A stretch of 36,342 bases of DNA from an uncultured Prevotellaceae bacterium (GTDB lineage: Bacteria > Bacteroidota > Bacteroidia > Bacteroidales > Bacteroidaceae). Shown one piece after another: positions 15,208 through 26,396 of this stretch. Numbering within the stretch: position 1 is the stretch's first letter; every line of letters starts with the position of its first letter. Both the position numbers and the translations under genes were made by a program. Location of the stretch: NCBI GenBank assembly GCA_900320845.1, contig ONTS01000023.1:1-36342 (forward strand). The letters run 5' to 3'. The notes under the pieces were generated by a model. That model had not been told where the DNA came from. It made no database searches and was given only the letters and a program-made list of their open reading frames with translations.

Positions 15208-15251
15208 AACGGCGGTCAGTAAGCATTAATACAATGCTGCTGACCGCCGTT
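15208..15251 (-). terminator. Terminator of the glycan and aminotransferase operon
   Basis: A stem of 19 bp with one bulge (arms around AACGGCGGTCAG and CTGACCGCCGTT) is followed on the minus strand by GTTTTATCT. It lies 14 bp beyond the aminotransferase stop codon. Confidence 0.8.
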
Positions 15252-15265
15252 GCATGTGGCTTAGT

Positions 15266-16576
15266 TTAAGGATTGTTTTGCTCGAATATAGCCATACGTT
15301 CGTCAAGCAGGTCGTACTGATTGTCGGTGATGAACGATGTGCATACGCGCAGTCCTTGTTGTTCACTGCCTGTGGTTCCCAGGTTGATGGCGGACACTCC
15401 GTAGTACATCAGCTCTCGTGCCAGCTCACCGCTTGTCATTTTCTTGTATCCTATGGTGAAATAGAATCCGTCGGCTATGGGTTCGTCGCCGTCGCGGTCG
15501 TAGACGATGTGGAATCCATGTCTGACAAATATCTCTTTGAGCTTGTGTGCGCGCTCACCATACACCTTCACCTCATCGCGGAAGTTGAATAGGCCCTTGC
15601 ATGCGGCCTCCATCATGGCAGCCATGGCATACTGTGCGCTGTGGCTGGTGCCTGAGGACAGGGCGTAGAGCATACGTGTGGAGAACACCAGACCGAAGGG
15701 CAGACCTTCGTAGCGTGCAGCCAGGTCGTCGTAGTGAGTGTGGAACAGCTTGTCGCTGATGCATGCCACGGCAATGCGTTCTCCGGCGTAGCTGAATGCT
15801 TTCGAACCGCTGATGAGTAGTATGTAATTGTCGGTGTAGAGTGCCACGGTGGGCTGGTAGGGAGGCCGGAAAGGAGTGCTAAGGTCCTTTCGGAAGTCCA
15901 TGGCGAAGTAGGCGAGGTCTTCAATGACGATAGCATTGTACTGAGCGGCAAGCGTACCGATGGTGCGCAGCTCTTCTTCTGTCATGCAGATCCACGACGG
16001 ATTGTTGGGATTGCTGTACACGATGGCAGCAATGTTTCCCACTTTGAGGTAGCCTTCAAGTTTGTCGTGCAGCTTGTCGCCGCGATAGTCATAGACATCG
16101 AAGGTCTTGTAGTTGACACCTTGTACCTGAAGCTGCATCTTCTGTACGGGGAATCCGGGGTCGATGAAGAGGATGGTGTCCTTATGGCAGTCTGCTTGCG
16201 AGCAGGTGAGGAACGATGCGAAGGCCCCCTGCATGGATCCCACCACGGGGATGCAGCCTTCGGGAGCCAAGTCAACGTTGATGAAGGCTTTCACAAACTG
16301 TGAGGCGGCCTGTTTCAGTGCGGGCAGACCTTGAATGTCTGGATAGAGGTTGGCAATGCCGTCCTGCAATGCTTTTATCTGAGCCTCAACGCCCACTTTG
16401 GCAGCGGGCAGGCCGGGAATACCCATTTCCATCTTGATAAACTCCTTGCCCGAAACTTTCTCGGCATAGGCTGCGATTTGTTTTACTTCGCGGATGGTGG
16501 CTTGCGAAAAGTCTTGAATGCCGAAGTCGTGGATGGCGCCATCGATGATGGATTTCTGAATAGGTGTAGGTTGCAT
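15266..16576 (-). CDS. PLP-dependent aminotransferase, class I/II
   Basis: This 436-residue protein is a fold-type I aminotransferase. It carries YSNPNNPS (residues 187-194), D220 in VIEDLAY for the pyridine nitrogen, the Schiff-base lysine K259 in LISGSKAFSYAGERIA, and a late Arg in the GLRVCTS segment that could bind the substrate carboxylate. It should transfer amino groups between amino acids and 2-oxoacids in the cytoplasm; the exact substrate cannot be read from the sequence. It is the last gene of the minus-strand run that includes the storage-glucan genes, 54 nt after the GH57-like gene, and is followed by a terminator. Its metabolic tie to those genes is not obvious. Confidence 0.85.
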   Translation of the reverse strand: MQPTPIQKSIIDGAIHDFGIQDFSQATIREVKQIAAYAEKVSGKEFIKMEMGIPGLPAAKVGVEAQIKALQDGIANLYPDIQGLPALKQAASQFVKAFINVDLAPEGCIPVVGSMQGAFASFLTCSQADCHKDTILFIDPGFPVQKMQLQVQGVNYKTFDVYDYRGDKLHDKLEGYLKVGNIAAIVYSNPNNPSWICMTEEELRTIGTLAAQYNAIVIEDLAYFAMDFRKDLSTPFRPPYQPTVALYTDNYILLISGSKAFSYAGERIAVACISDKLFHTHYDDLAARYEGLPFGLVFSTRMLYALSSGTSHSAQYAMAAMMEAACKGLFNFRDEVKVYGERAHKLKEIFVRHGFHIVYDRDGDEPIADGFYFTIGYKKMTSGELARELMYYGVSAINLGTTGSEQQGLRVCTSFITDNQYDLLDERMAIFEQNNP

Positions 16577-16630
16577 AATTTCTTTTTTGAGAGGTTATTA
16601 TCTTGTTATATATTGCGGTGGGGCATGGTT

Positions 16631-17962
16631 TTATGCCTTACCTTGTTTCTTTTCAGTTTTTGTTGAGCCTTTCAGCTTTGTTATCTTGGCTTGCAGGCGG
16701 CTGATCGTTTTATTTTTCTGCTCAATTTCGTCGCCCTGATTGCGTATGGTAGTGAGCAATGAGTTGAGTTCTTCGTTGTCGATGTCGTCGGGATAGAGCG
16801 CCTGTACACGTCTAAGGAAGTCGCCCAGTATGTTCATGTAGTTGGTGAAGGCGTCGAAGGGGTCGCTGTATATGTAGCGACCGTCGTCCACCAGCGTGTG
16901 TTTGGTGCTCATGAAGCGGAAGTTGTCCGATGCCTGCAGGTATACCCAGTCTTCGTTGATGAGAGGGTCGTTGGCAATCTGCACGCGTTCTGCCACGCTA
17001 TACAGCTTGTTGAACGCCTCTTTCTGCATGGCGTTGCCAAGGAAGGGGCTCAGGTCACGCTCTTCGTCGAGCCAACTGATAGCTTCGGGCACCGAAAGAG
17101 GACCGACGGAAGGATAATGGGCAATGACTTCAGACGGTGTGGCAAAGGTAATGTCTTTACCTGCAAACTGTGGCAAAGCATGCAAGAAGTCGGTGATGTG
17201 TGAAGAGAGAGGTTGTGCTATGCCGATGGCAGCCAGATTCATGAAGATGTTCACCACTTGCTCCTCGTCGGGCAGCTGCGTGATGCGTCGCATGAACGTG
17301 TCTGCCAGCAGGGGATAGCCCTCCCACTGCGGATTGGAGAAGCGCAGGCTGATGTCGTCGGAGAAAGTGTAGTCGCGCAGCAGCAGGCGTACCTTCGAGG
17401 CGACGGGACAGTGGTAGACAAAATGGGGCGAACGCCAGCCCAATACATGCTTGGCGCCCTCGGTGATGACACCCTTGAATCCCATGCGTGCTGCAAGACG
17501 TCCTATCTCGTCGTCGTAGATGAGCGAGGAGTTGCGCAACACTGTCGGACGTTGGCCGAAGAGTTCCTCAATTTTATCGCACTGACGACGCACCTCGTTG
17601 GCAAAGCTCTCTGGAGCTATCAGCGAAGCCAGACCATGGGAGTAGGGTTCAGCCAGAAACTCCACTCTGCCCGTGCTGTTCATGTCTTGCAGTTTCTCAA
17701 TCAGTTCGGGGGCATATTGTTCAAGCTGTTCAATGCCGATACCCGAGAGGGAGAATGCCACACGGAACGTGTCAGGGTACTGTTCCAGCATAGTGTGCAG
17801 CGTGTCGAGGGCGGGCATGTACGATGTCTCAACTAAGTATTGTGCCGAACGCTCGTTCTCATAGTCGTCATAATAATAGTGGTCGGCACCGATGTCGAAG
17901 AAACGGTAGCGACGAAGGTGATTGAGTAAATGAATCTCAAAATATAGACAGATGGTCTTCAT
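16631..17962 (-). CDS. GH57-family alpha-glucan hydrolase-like protein, probably without normal activity
   Basis: This 443-residue protein begins MKTICLYFEIHLLNHLRRYR, the standard opening of Bacteroidales GH57 proteins in glycogen clusters. Region 3 is preserved (VITEGAKHVLGW, with E168 as the expected nucleophile). Two other signatures are changed: region 1 normally reads HQP but here HLL (11-13), and the region-4 segment, which in relatives I recall reads FMDYETFG and carries the catalytic aspartate, here reads FMNLAAIG (240-247) with N242. The protein is therefore probably inactive or altered as a hydrolase. The C-terminal 45 residues form a coiled coil with a Lys-rich end. I start at the ATG at 17962; the frame is open 36 codons further upstream but that part is not protein-like. 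It lies 53 nt after the GT4 gene. Confidence 0.85.
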   Translation of the reverse strand: MKTICLYFEIHLLNHLRRYRFFDIGADHYYYDDYENERSAQYLVETSYMPALDTLHTMLEQYPDTFRVAFSLSGIGIEQLEQYAPELIEKLQDMNSTGRVEFLAEPYSHGLASLIAPESFANEVRRQCDKIEELFGQRPTVLRNSSLIYDDEIGRLAARMGFKGVITEGAKHVLGWRSPHFVYHCPVASKVRLLLRDYTFSDDISLRFSNPQWEGYPLLADTFMRRITQLPDEEQVVNIFMNLAAIGIAQPLSSHITDFLHALPQFAGKDITFATPSEVIAHYPSVGPLSVPEAISWLDEERDLSPFLGNAMQKEAFNKLYSVAERVQIANDPLINEDWVYLQASDNFRFMSTKHTLVDDGRYIYSDPFDAFTNYMNILGDFLRRVQALYPDDIDNEELNSLLTTIRNQGDEIEQKNKTISRLQAKITKLKGSTKTEKKQGKA

Positions 17963-18015
17963 GGCGTAAATATTAGGGGATGGATTATTTTGTATCGTAT
18001 GGTTGTATTGTCTGT

Positions 18016-19278
18016 TCAGTGTACCAGTCGCCTGTAGTGGTTCATAATGCGTTCTCCCACTTTCTCCCAAGTGATGCTGTTCACCTCTTTCAGTCCTTCC
18101 GTCTGCAGATAGTTGAACAGTGCCGGATTGCGGCAGATGGAATAAATGGCGTCAGCCATGGCGTGTATGTCCCAGTAGTCGGTCTTGATACAGGTATTCA
18201 GTATCTCTGCACAGCCACTCTGTCGGGAAATGATGGTAGGTGTTCCGCACTGCATGGCTTCCAAAGGCGAGATGCCGAAGGGTTCGCTTACCGACGGCAT
18301 CACGTACACGTCGCTGGCTTTCAGACAACGATAGACGTCGTCGCCGCGCATGAAACCTGGGAAGTGGAACCTGTGTGCAATACCTTTCTTGGCGACAAGG
18401 GTAATCATCTCTTGCAGCATGTCGCCGCTGCCAGCCATGCAGAAGCGTATGTTGCGGGTGCGGTTGATGACGAGCTGAGCAGCTTCGACAAAGTATTCAG
18501 GTCCCTTCTGCATGGTGATGCGTCCTAGGAAGGTCACCGTCTTCTCGCCGTTATTATGGATGGGGCGTGGCATGTCTTGTAGCTCCTTACGCAAGGGATA
18601 AACGGCATTGTGCATGGTGAAACACTTTTCAGGGCGCTGGTGGTAGTGCTTGATGACTGTCTGGCGTGTCAGTTCGCTCACACACATGATGCAGTCGGCG
18701 TGGTCCATGCCGTCTTTCTCTATGCCGTAGACGATGGGGTTGACCTTGCCGCGTGAGCGGTCGAAGTCGGTAGCGTGAACATGGATGCACAGAGGCTTGC
18801 CGCTGATCTGCTTGGCATGGATGCCGGCAGGGTATGTCAGCCAGTCGTGGGCATGGATAAGGTCGTAGTCGAGCGTGCGTGCCACCACACCAGATATGAT
18901 GCTGTAGTTGTTTATCTCCTCATTGAGGTTCTTGGGGTATCCGCCGGCAAACTCCATGCAGCCTAAGTCGTTGGTATGCAGATAGCGAAAGTCGGCATAA
19001 ATGTTGTCACGCAGACGATAGTACATCTCCAGTGACATGATGTTGCCTATGCGTTGTTGCAGTGTCTGTACGTCGATGTCGTGATAAACGAGCGGCACAG
19101 CGTTCATGGCTATGATATTGGCTGCTGTCCGGTCTTCGTCGCCGAAGGGGTGGGGCAGACACAAGGTGATGTCGATGTCGCCTTGAGCATGAAGACCTTG
19201 GGAAATGCCGAAGTTGGCAGTAGCTAAACCACCATAGACGTGCGGTGGGTATTCCCATCCAAACATTAGAACTTTCAT
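18016..19278 (-). CDS. GT4-type glycosyltransferase, glycogen-synthase-like
   Basis: This 420-residue protein has the two Rossmann halves of a GT-B enzyme. The N-terminal half starts MKVLMFGWEYPPHVYGGLAT, the glycogen/starch-synthase type of acceptor-site opening, and includes DLIHAHDWLTYPAG. The C-terminal half holds FLGRITMQKGPEYFVEAA and the donor-binding E-x7-E motif SEPFGISPLE (E332, E340). It should add glucose from an activated sugar to an alpha-glucan. Its ATG overlaps the stop of the debranching enzyme by four bases (ATGA), so the two are translationally coupled. This pairing is common in Bacteroidales storage-glucan clusters. Confidence 0.88.
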   Translation of the reverse strand: MKVLMFGWEYPPHVYGGLATANFGISQGLHAQGDIDITLCLPHPFGDEDRTAANIIAMNAVPLVYHDIDVQTLQQRIGNIMSLEMYYRLRDNIYADFRYLHTNDLGCMEFAGGYPKNLNEEINNYSIISGVVARTLDYDLIHAHDWLTYPAGIHAKQISGKPLCIHVHATDFDRSRGKVNPIVYGIEKDGMDHADCIMCVSELTRQTVIKHYHQRPEKCFTMHNAVYPLRKELQDMPRPIHNNGEKTVTFLGRITMQKGPEYFVEAAQLVINRTRNIRFCMAGSGDMLQEMITLVAKKGIAHRFHFPGFMRGDDVYRCLKASDVYVMPSVSEPFGISPLEAMQCGTPTIISRQSGCAEILNTCIKTDYWDIHAMADAIYSICRNPALFNYLQTEGLKEVNSITWEKVGERIMNHYRRLVH

Positions 19279-21269
19279 CGTGCAGTCTCCTCCTTTCCTG
19301 TTTGTGGGTGTTCGTTACTGTCTTCCAGTATCTGCAATGTTCGCAGCACTTCTGCCACGTTTATGGCAAACGACATGGCTCCTCTGCCCTGATAGGGCGG
19401 ATTGCCGTCGAAAAATTCAGAAATAGTGCTGATACACTGATTGAACATGTCGTTCTCATAGCCTGCCATCTGACGTTGCACAAAGCTTAGCCTTGACATC
19501 TTATAAAACTTCAGGCAGGCTTCCATATAGAATCCTCCGAGCCATGGCCATGCTGTGCCCTGATGGAAGGCATAGTCGCGTTCGTCACGTGTTCCGATAC
19601 ACTTACCGCGGTAGCCTTCGCTCTTTGGGGAGAGTGTTCGCAATCCTTTCGGGGTGAGCAACTCGCGTGTACAGATGTCGAGAACCTTCTTTTGCCATTC
19701 CCTATTCAGCGGTGAGTGGTCTAATGCTACGGCAAAAATCATATTCGGGCGTACGCTGAGGTCCTGTTCTGTGCCCTCTTCCACGTAGTCGTATAGGTAG
19801 CCGTAGGCATTGCAGAAGGTCTTGCAGAATGACTCCTTACACTTGGCTGCAATGGCGTTTATCTGTTTGGCTTGTTGCGGGGCGCTCTCTTTCAGTATCT
19901 CTACTGCGAAACAGAGTGCGTTGTACCACAGTGCGTTGATTTCCACTACATAGCCGGTGCGTGGGTTGACAGGTTTTCCATATAGTATGGAGTTCATCCA
20001 TGTGGCAGGCTGTTGTTTTCCGTCGGTCCATACCAAGCCGTTGGTCATCAGTCGCAGGTTGGGATGCTTGTTGGCAGTAATGTACCGCATCAGGTCTTTT
20101 ATCAGCTTGTCGTAGCCCTGTTCTCTCATATCGTCCCAGCCTTCCTGCTTGGTGTACTGTTGTATTGCCCAGATGCACCACAGCGGTACGTCGGGGTGCT
20201 CTATCTCCTCGATGTTCGGGTCGGTGGGTTTACCGTTGATGAATTGTCGCAGCGCTCGTTGTGCGGTGTGCATCACGAGTTGGAAATAGTCGGTCTCGCC
20301 TATGGCAAGTGTCAGTCCGGGCAAGGCAATAAAGGTGTCGCGTGCCCTTGTCTTGTACCATGGGTATCCAGCGATGAGGTATCGCTCGTCGTTAGGCTTT
20401 CGGTTGTGGAACTGGTGTGCTGCGTTCACCAGACAGTGGAAGAAGCTGTCGCGTGGTTTGCGCTCGTCAATTTCTTCGGCTGCCAGTGCGAGCAGGCTAC
20501 GTGAAGGGTAGGGTTGGGTGGAGGCAGCAAACACGATGCTCTCGCCTTGGCGGATGTTGACTTCAAAATAGCCTGGCACGAGCAGGTCCTCGCGGGCGTC
20601 GTACCCACGTTCCAGTTCGCGAATGTATATCGTGTTGCGGTACCAGTCGGGCTGGTGCACATAGGTGTTGCGCTTGGAGATCTGCATGCACAGGTAGGGG
20701 TAGCCGTCGTAAAGGCGCATCTTAATACCTCCGGCTATGGGTGTGTAGTCGGTGTTGGCAGCTCCGTTGGCATGGGTGAATGCCCTCACACTGCGGAAGG
20801 CGAGATATGGGCGCAGACGCAGCAAGGTTTGCGGCGAGTGGGTCTCTTCCAAAGTGTAGCGTATGAGGAGTCTGTCGCTGTAGTGTTCGAACACCACTTC
20901 TTTTTTAAGCAGGGCGCTGCCCACCTGATAGTAGGTGGTGGGCACCTTGTCGCAGTCGAAAGAACGGATATACTTGTGTCCCTTCGGGCTGAATATGCCG
21001 TTGTCGTACTGATGCAGTCCGAGGTTAAACTCTGCGTCATGCTGCACCACGCTCACATCAAGCATACTTAACAGTACATGATTCTCTCCGTCCATGTTGG
21101 GCATGGGAACGGTAAGCAGTCCGTGATATTTGCGTGTGTTGCAGTCAACGATGGTAGTATAGGAGTATGCTCCCGAGCGATTGGTACGTATTAGCTCGCG
21201 AGGCAGCGACTCTTCGAGATTCACCATGTTGGCTTTCTCAAAACGCATATAGCTTGTCTTCTTTGGCAT
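19275..21269 (-). CDS. Glycogen debranching enzyme (amylo-alpha-1,6-glucosidase, GH133)
   Basis: This 664-residue protein removes alpha-1,6 branch glucosyl units of glycogen in the cytoplasm. The N-terminal beta domain (about 1-285) includes RELIRTNRSGAYSYTTIVDC and TRKYHGLL. The (alpha/alpha)6 catalytic domain follows, with RYLIAGYPWYKTRARDTFIA near residue 296 (relatives usually have W-G-R-D-T, here R-A-R-D-T), then TGYVVEINALWYNAL and FHQGTAWPWLGGF near the C-terminus. It is the third gene after the thrS terminator, 70 nt from the nucleotide-handling enzyme gene, and overlaps the GT4 gene by ATGA. Confidence 0.92.
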   Translation of the reverse strand: MPKKTSYMRFEKANMVNLEESLPRELIRTNRSGAYSYTTIVDCNTRKYHGLLTVPMPNMDGENHVLLSMLDVSVVQHDAEFNLGLHQYDNGIFSPKGHKYIRSFDCDKVPTTYYQVGSALLKKEVVFEHYSDRLLIRYTLEETHSPQTLLRLRPYLAFRSVRAFTHANGAANTDYTPIAGGIKMRLYDGYPYLCMQISKRNTYVHQPDWYRNTIYIRELERGYDAREDLLVPGYFEVNIRQGESIVFAASTQPYPSRSLLALAAEEIDERKPRDSFFHCLVNAAHQFHNRKPNDERYLIAGYPWYKTRARDTFIALPGLTLAIGETDYFQLVMHTAQRALRQFINGKPTDPNIEEIEHPDVPLWCIWAIQQYTKQEGWDDMREQGYDKLIKDLMRYITANKHPNLRLMTNGLVWTDGKQQPATWMNSILYGKPVNPRTGYVVEINALWYNALCFAVEILKESAPQQAKQINAIAAKCKESFCKTFCNAYGYLYDYVEEGTEQDLSVRPNMIFAVALDHSPLNREWQKKVLDICTRELLTPKGLRTLSPKSEGYRGKCIGTRDERDYAFHQGTAWPWLGGFYMEACLKFYKMSRLSFVQRQMAGYENDMFNQCISTISEFFDGNPPYQGRGAMSFAINVAEVLRTLQILEDSNEHPQTGKEETAR

Positions 21270-21339
21270 AGAGAGGGAAATATTATTTAGTATGGGTGTG
21301 ATGTCTGAAGGTTGGGGTCAACTGATGGTGCCGTTGGTA

Positions 21340-21657
21340 TTATTGCGGAGGCTCAAGGTATTCGATGCCTTTGCCCTTTTGTATGGCATATGCTATCTCC
21401 CGTCGTGTGCTTTCGCCAATGTATCCGCCGACGTTGACGACGAAGATACTGTCTGCCATGTCTATCTTGTTCAGGTGCATGTCGTCGAGCATGGCTTTGG
21501 TGCCTTCAGTCCACACCTCGTCGTCGCCAGAATGACCGAACAGTCCCACGCTGATGACGATGTTGCCTTCGAGCGTGAGGCGTTTCTGTGCGGCAAGAAA
21601 GGCATCTTTGAAACGTGTGCTGCCGCAGAGGGTGACGATGGGGTAGCGGCTCTTCAT
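21340..21657 (-). CDS. Nucleoside 2-deoxyribosyltransferase-like protein
   Basis: This 105-residue protein has the compact Rossmann-like pattern of nucleoside 2-deoxyribosyltransferase-like proteins: TLCGSTRFKDAFLAAQKRL near the start, LHKNKID-type LHLNKIDMADSIFVV replaced here by MHLNKIDMADSIFVV, then GGYIGESTRREIAYA. Such proteins bind nucleotides or nucleosides and some cleave N-glycosidic bonds; the present substrate is unknown. I start at MKSRYPIVTLCG (21657), since the upstream extension overlaps the end of the Sel1 gene. It lies 22 nt after the Sel1 gene and 70 nt before the debranching enzyme, so it belongs to the same transcript. Confidence 0.75.
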   Translation of the reverse strand: MKSRYPIVTLCGSTRFKDAFLAAQKRLTLEGNIVISVGLFGHSGDDEVWTEGTKAMLDDMHLNKIDMADSIFVVNVGGYIGESTRREIAYAIQKGKGIEYLEPPQ

Positions 21658-21679
21658 GGACGATTGTGTGTGGGGTGAG

Positions 21680-22720
21680 CTATTCGGGCACGACGGTTGA
21701 AGCACCGTATTTTTGGGTTTTGTGTATATATTTCTTCGCCATTTTTACGAAGCCCTCTTCCGTGACTTTGCCCTTGTAGATGCGATAGGTCAGATGTGCT
21801 TTGTTGTCGGGCGACATGCCGCAGAACATCCAGCCGTTAAAGGTAGTCTTTTCTAATGTAAAATAAGCATAATTCTTACCTTTTTTATCAATAAAGGCTG
21901 CGCTATACTTACAAAGTGGTATACGCATAGGTTCGCTGAATGTGTATACCACGATGTCGTAGTCTTTCCAGTGGAGCACGTTGCACGACATATCGTCCCA
22001 GTTCCATTCGTAGTGGCTGATGAACATAGTGCCCAAGAGATGCTTCCATCGGTGTATGTCGATAAGCTCTTCAGCACCGCATTTGTCGTTCTTCGTGTCC
22101 CACAGTATCTGTGGAATCCAACGAAACTGCAACTCATAGGTAGTCATGGTGTCGCGTTGTTCGATTGTCTTCAGGGCTTTCTTGGCATCCTCCTCATAGT
22201 TCTTGTCTGTGATGCTGCTTAGGCACTTCTTGGCAGCATCTCTGTCGGTGGCTGTTCCCCATCCGTTGAAGTAATAGTGAGCCAGCATGTAGCTCGCACC
22301 TTGGTTGCCTTGGTCAGCGGCTTCCTTCATCATCCGGAACGATTTGTCGAGGTCCACTTCCACACCGTTGCCGTATTCGTAGCGCACTGCCATGTGTATT
22401 AGGGCGGTGTTGCTGCCCATCTCCGCTGCCTTGATGCAGTATGAGGTGGCTTTCGCTGGGTCTACCATGCCTAGGTCGTCGAGTTCATACACTCTGCTGA
22501 TCAGATAGTATGCATCGGCTGAGCCCATAGCGCCTGCCTCTGCGAAAAGGGCGATGGCTTTGGCGGCACTTTGTGACTGAATATCGCCGGTGATGTATTG
22601 AATGCCAGCCTGCATCAAGGAGTCGATGACGTGGGTGCGTGTGGAGTCATTCTCTGCCGACTGCGCATGGACACGACAAAAAGTAAGCAGACACAAGGCA
22701 AAAATCAGGATACGTTTCAT
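21680..22720 (-). CDS. Secreted Sel1-repeat protein
   Basis: This 346-residue protein has a signal peptide (MKRILIFALCLLTFCRVHAQ). Residues about 50-185 form Sel1-like helical repeats, visible as KAIALFAEAGAMGSADAYYL, ATSYCIKAAEMGSNTALIHM, and SFRMMKEAADQGNQGASYML, each about 36 residues apart. A beta-rich C-terminal part of about 150 residues is not recognised. Sel1 repeats usually mediate protein-protein contacts; this one would act in the envelope. It is the first gene after the thrS terminator, and no good promoter was seen in the 91-bp gap, so it may be reached by read-through. Confidence 0.85.
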   Translation of the reverse strand: MKRILIFALCLLTFCRVHAQSAENDSTRTHVIDSLMQAGIQYITGDIQSQSAAKAIALFAEAGAMGSADAYYLISRVYELDDLGMVDPAKATSYCIKAAEMGSNTALIHMAVRYEYGNGVEVDLDKSFRMMKEAADQGNQGASYMLAHYYFNGWGTATDRDAAKKCLSSITDKNYEEDAKKALKTIEQRDTMTTYELQFRWIPQILWDTKNDKCGAEELIDIHRWKHLLGTMFISHYEWNWDDMSCNVLHWKDYDIVVYTFSEPMRIPLCKYSAAFIDKKGKNYAYFTLEKTTFNGWMFCGMSPDNKAHLTYRIYKGKVTEEGFVKMAKKYIHKTQKYGASTVVPE

Positions 22721-22760
22721 ATATATAAAATTTTTTAATGGTGTTAATTATAAAATGCAG

Positions 22761-22797
22761 TTGCCTCCGAACGGGGTTAACCTAAGTTCGGAGGCAA
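22761..22797 (-). terminator. Terminator of serS-thrS
   Basis: A perfect 12-bp stem TTGCCTCCGAAC / GTTCGGAGGCAA (22761-22772 with 22786-22797) lies 14 bp beyond the thrS stop and is followed on the minus strand by ACTGCATTTTAT. The short T-run may allow some read-through. Confidence 0.75.
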
Positions 22798-22811
22798 TGT
22801 CATGTCAAGTG

Positions 22812-24776
<1,965 letters not shown>

Positions 24777-24808
24777 GGTGGATTTGTAGTTAAGTCTATT
24801 TTCGGTTA

Positions 24809-26095
24809 TCAATGGTTCCCGTCCAGCATCTCAAAACCAGTGTAAGGCACAAGGCATTCGGGTACGCGTATGCCGTCGGGGGTTTGGTTGTTCTCTATGA
24901 TGGCAGCCACGATGCGGGGCAGGGCAAGGGCACTGCCGTTGAGGGTGTGGCACAATTCAATCTTCTTGTCACTCTCACGACGATACCGGCATCTCAGACG
25001 GTTGGCCTGATAGCTCTCAAAATTGGATACGCTGCTTACTTCCAGCCATCGCTCCTGAGCAGCACTCCACACTTCAAAGTCGTAGCATAAAGATGAGGTG
25101 AAGCTCATGTCGCCGCCACACAGACGCAGGATGCGGTAGGGTAGGCCAAGCTTCTGCAACAGTCCTTCTACGTGTGTAAGCATTTCGTCGAGCGATTGGT
25201 AGGAGTGTTCTGGTGTGTCGATGCGTACTATCTCTACCTTGTCAAACTGGTGTAGACGGTTCAGTCCGCGCACGTCTTTTCCGTAGGAGCCGGCTTCACG
25301 GCGGAAACATGCCGAGTAGGCGCAACGCTTCAGGGGCAGGGCGCCTTCGTTGAGGATGACATCGCGGAAAATGTTGGTCACGGGCACCTCGGCAGTGGGT
25401 ATCAGGTAGAGGTTGTCGGCAGTGGCATGGTACATCTGTTCCTCTTTGTCGGGCAGCTGTCCGGTGCCTATGCCTGAAGCCTCGTTCACCATGTAGGGCG
25501 GTTGCACCTCCAGATATCCGCTCTTGCGAGCCTCGTCAAGGAAGAAGTTCTCCAATGCACGCTGCAGGCGTGCCATCTTACCTATATATATAGGAAAACC
25601 CGCGCCTGTTATCTTCACTCCCAGGTCGAAGTCGATGAGATTGTATTTCTTGCACAGGTCCCAGTGGCACTGTGCTCCTTCGTGCAGCTGTGGCTTCTCG
25701 CCGCCTTCCTTCACTACCACATTGTCGGCAGCGTCCTTTCCTTCGGGCACAATGTCGGCAGGTGTGTTGGGAATGGTGCGGAGCAGGTCGGTGAGTTGCC
25801 CTTCAATGTTGTTGAGTTGTTCCTGCAGCTCGTGGTCTTTTGTCTTCAGGTCAGCCACGGCTTTCTTGGCTTCCTCCGCCTCCTGTCGTTGTCCTTGCTG
25901 CATAAGTTTTCCAATCTGTGCAGCCGCCTGTTTGGCTTGTTGCTTGTTGGCGTCAAGCTGTTGCTGCGTCTCGCGGCGTTGGCGATCGATGGCAATCACT
26001 TGTCCTATGGCTTGGCGCGCTTCGTTGAAGTGTTTCTTCTCCAACGCATGTATCACGCGCTCCGTGTCGGTATTGATGGTTTTTAGTGTCAGCAT
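24809..26095 (-). CDS. serS: Seryl-tRNA synthetase
   Basis: This 428-residue class II synthetase joins serine to tRNA-Ser, and is also needed for selenocysteine tRNA where present. Residues 1-105 form the long antiparallel coiled-coil arm that grips the tRNA (Lys-, Gln- and Glu-rich). The catalytic domain has [22 protein letters not shown], motif 2 [17 protein letters not shown] with HQFDKVEIV, and motif 3 [18 protein letters not shown] start at [14 protein letters not shown] (26095). It is the first gene of the serS-thrS unit; upstream a weak -7-like TACCTTCG sits at 26238-26231 on the minus strand. Confidence 0.97.
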   Translation of the reverse strand: MLTLKTINTDTERVIHALEKKHFNEARQAIGQVIAIDRQRRETQQQLDANKQQAKQAAAQIGKLMQQGQRQEAEEAKKAVADLKTKDHELQEQLNNIEGQLTDLLRTIPNTPADIVPEGKDAADNVVVKEGGEKPQLHEGAQCHWDLCKKYNLIDFDLGVKITGAGFPIYIGKMARLQRALENFFLDEARKSGYLEVQPPYMVNEASGIGTGQLPDKEEQMYHATADNLYLIPTAEVPVTNIFRDVILNEGALPLKRCAYSACFRREAGSYGKDVRGLNRLHQFDKVEIVRIDTPEHSYQSLDEMLTHVEGLLQKLGLPYRILRLCGGDMSFTSSLCYDFEVWSAAQERWLEVSSVSNFESYQANRLRCRYRRESDKKIELCHTLNGSALALPRIVAAIIENNQTPDGIRVPECLVPYTGFEMLDGNH

Positions 26096-26289
26096 GATGT
26101 GTTGTTGATTAGGCTGGTGGAATAGATACATATCACAGATCTCTCAGCATGATTCCGCATACGGGGCATGTCAAGAGCAACTGTCAAAGAAACGAAGTGA
26201 CGAAAGTGTCAAATACTCTCTTTTCGTCTGCGAAGGTAGCAATATCTCTAAAGAAAAGTAGTAAAGAGGTAAATTTTTTATTTATTTAT

Positions 26290-26319
26290 TTTGTGGTTGT
26301 CAAAAAGATAGTAACTTTG
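26290..26319 (+). promoter_or_regulatory. Promoter of rpmB-rpmG-DUF4295
   Basis: TTTG at 26290-26293 and TAACTTTG at 26312-26319 match the -33 and -7 elements with an 18-nt spacer. Transcription should start near 26326, at the base of the leader hairpin. Confidence 0.75.
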
Positions 26320-26323
26320 CACC

Positions 26324-26360
26324 CTGCTTGCGTGTAGGTGTATCCCTACTACGCGGGCAG
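26324..26360 (+). promoter_or_regulatory. Leader hairpin in front of rpmB
   Basis: CTGCTTGCGT GTAGG pairs with CCTAC (T bulge) ACGCGGGCAG to give about 15 bp around a short loop, including two G-U pairs. It begins almost exactly at the expected transcript start and ends 36 nt before the rpmB ATG. It could stabilise the mRNA or be a ribosomal-protein-binding control site; neither is shown. The 301-bp gap 26096-26396 otherwise holds only the two divergent promoters. Confidence 0.5.
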
Positions 26361-26396
26361 ATTATCATGTAACAAGCAATTAAACAAGAGATAACC

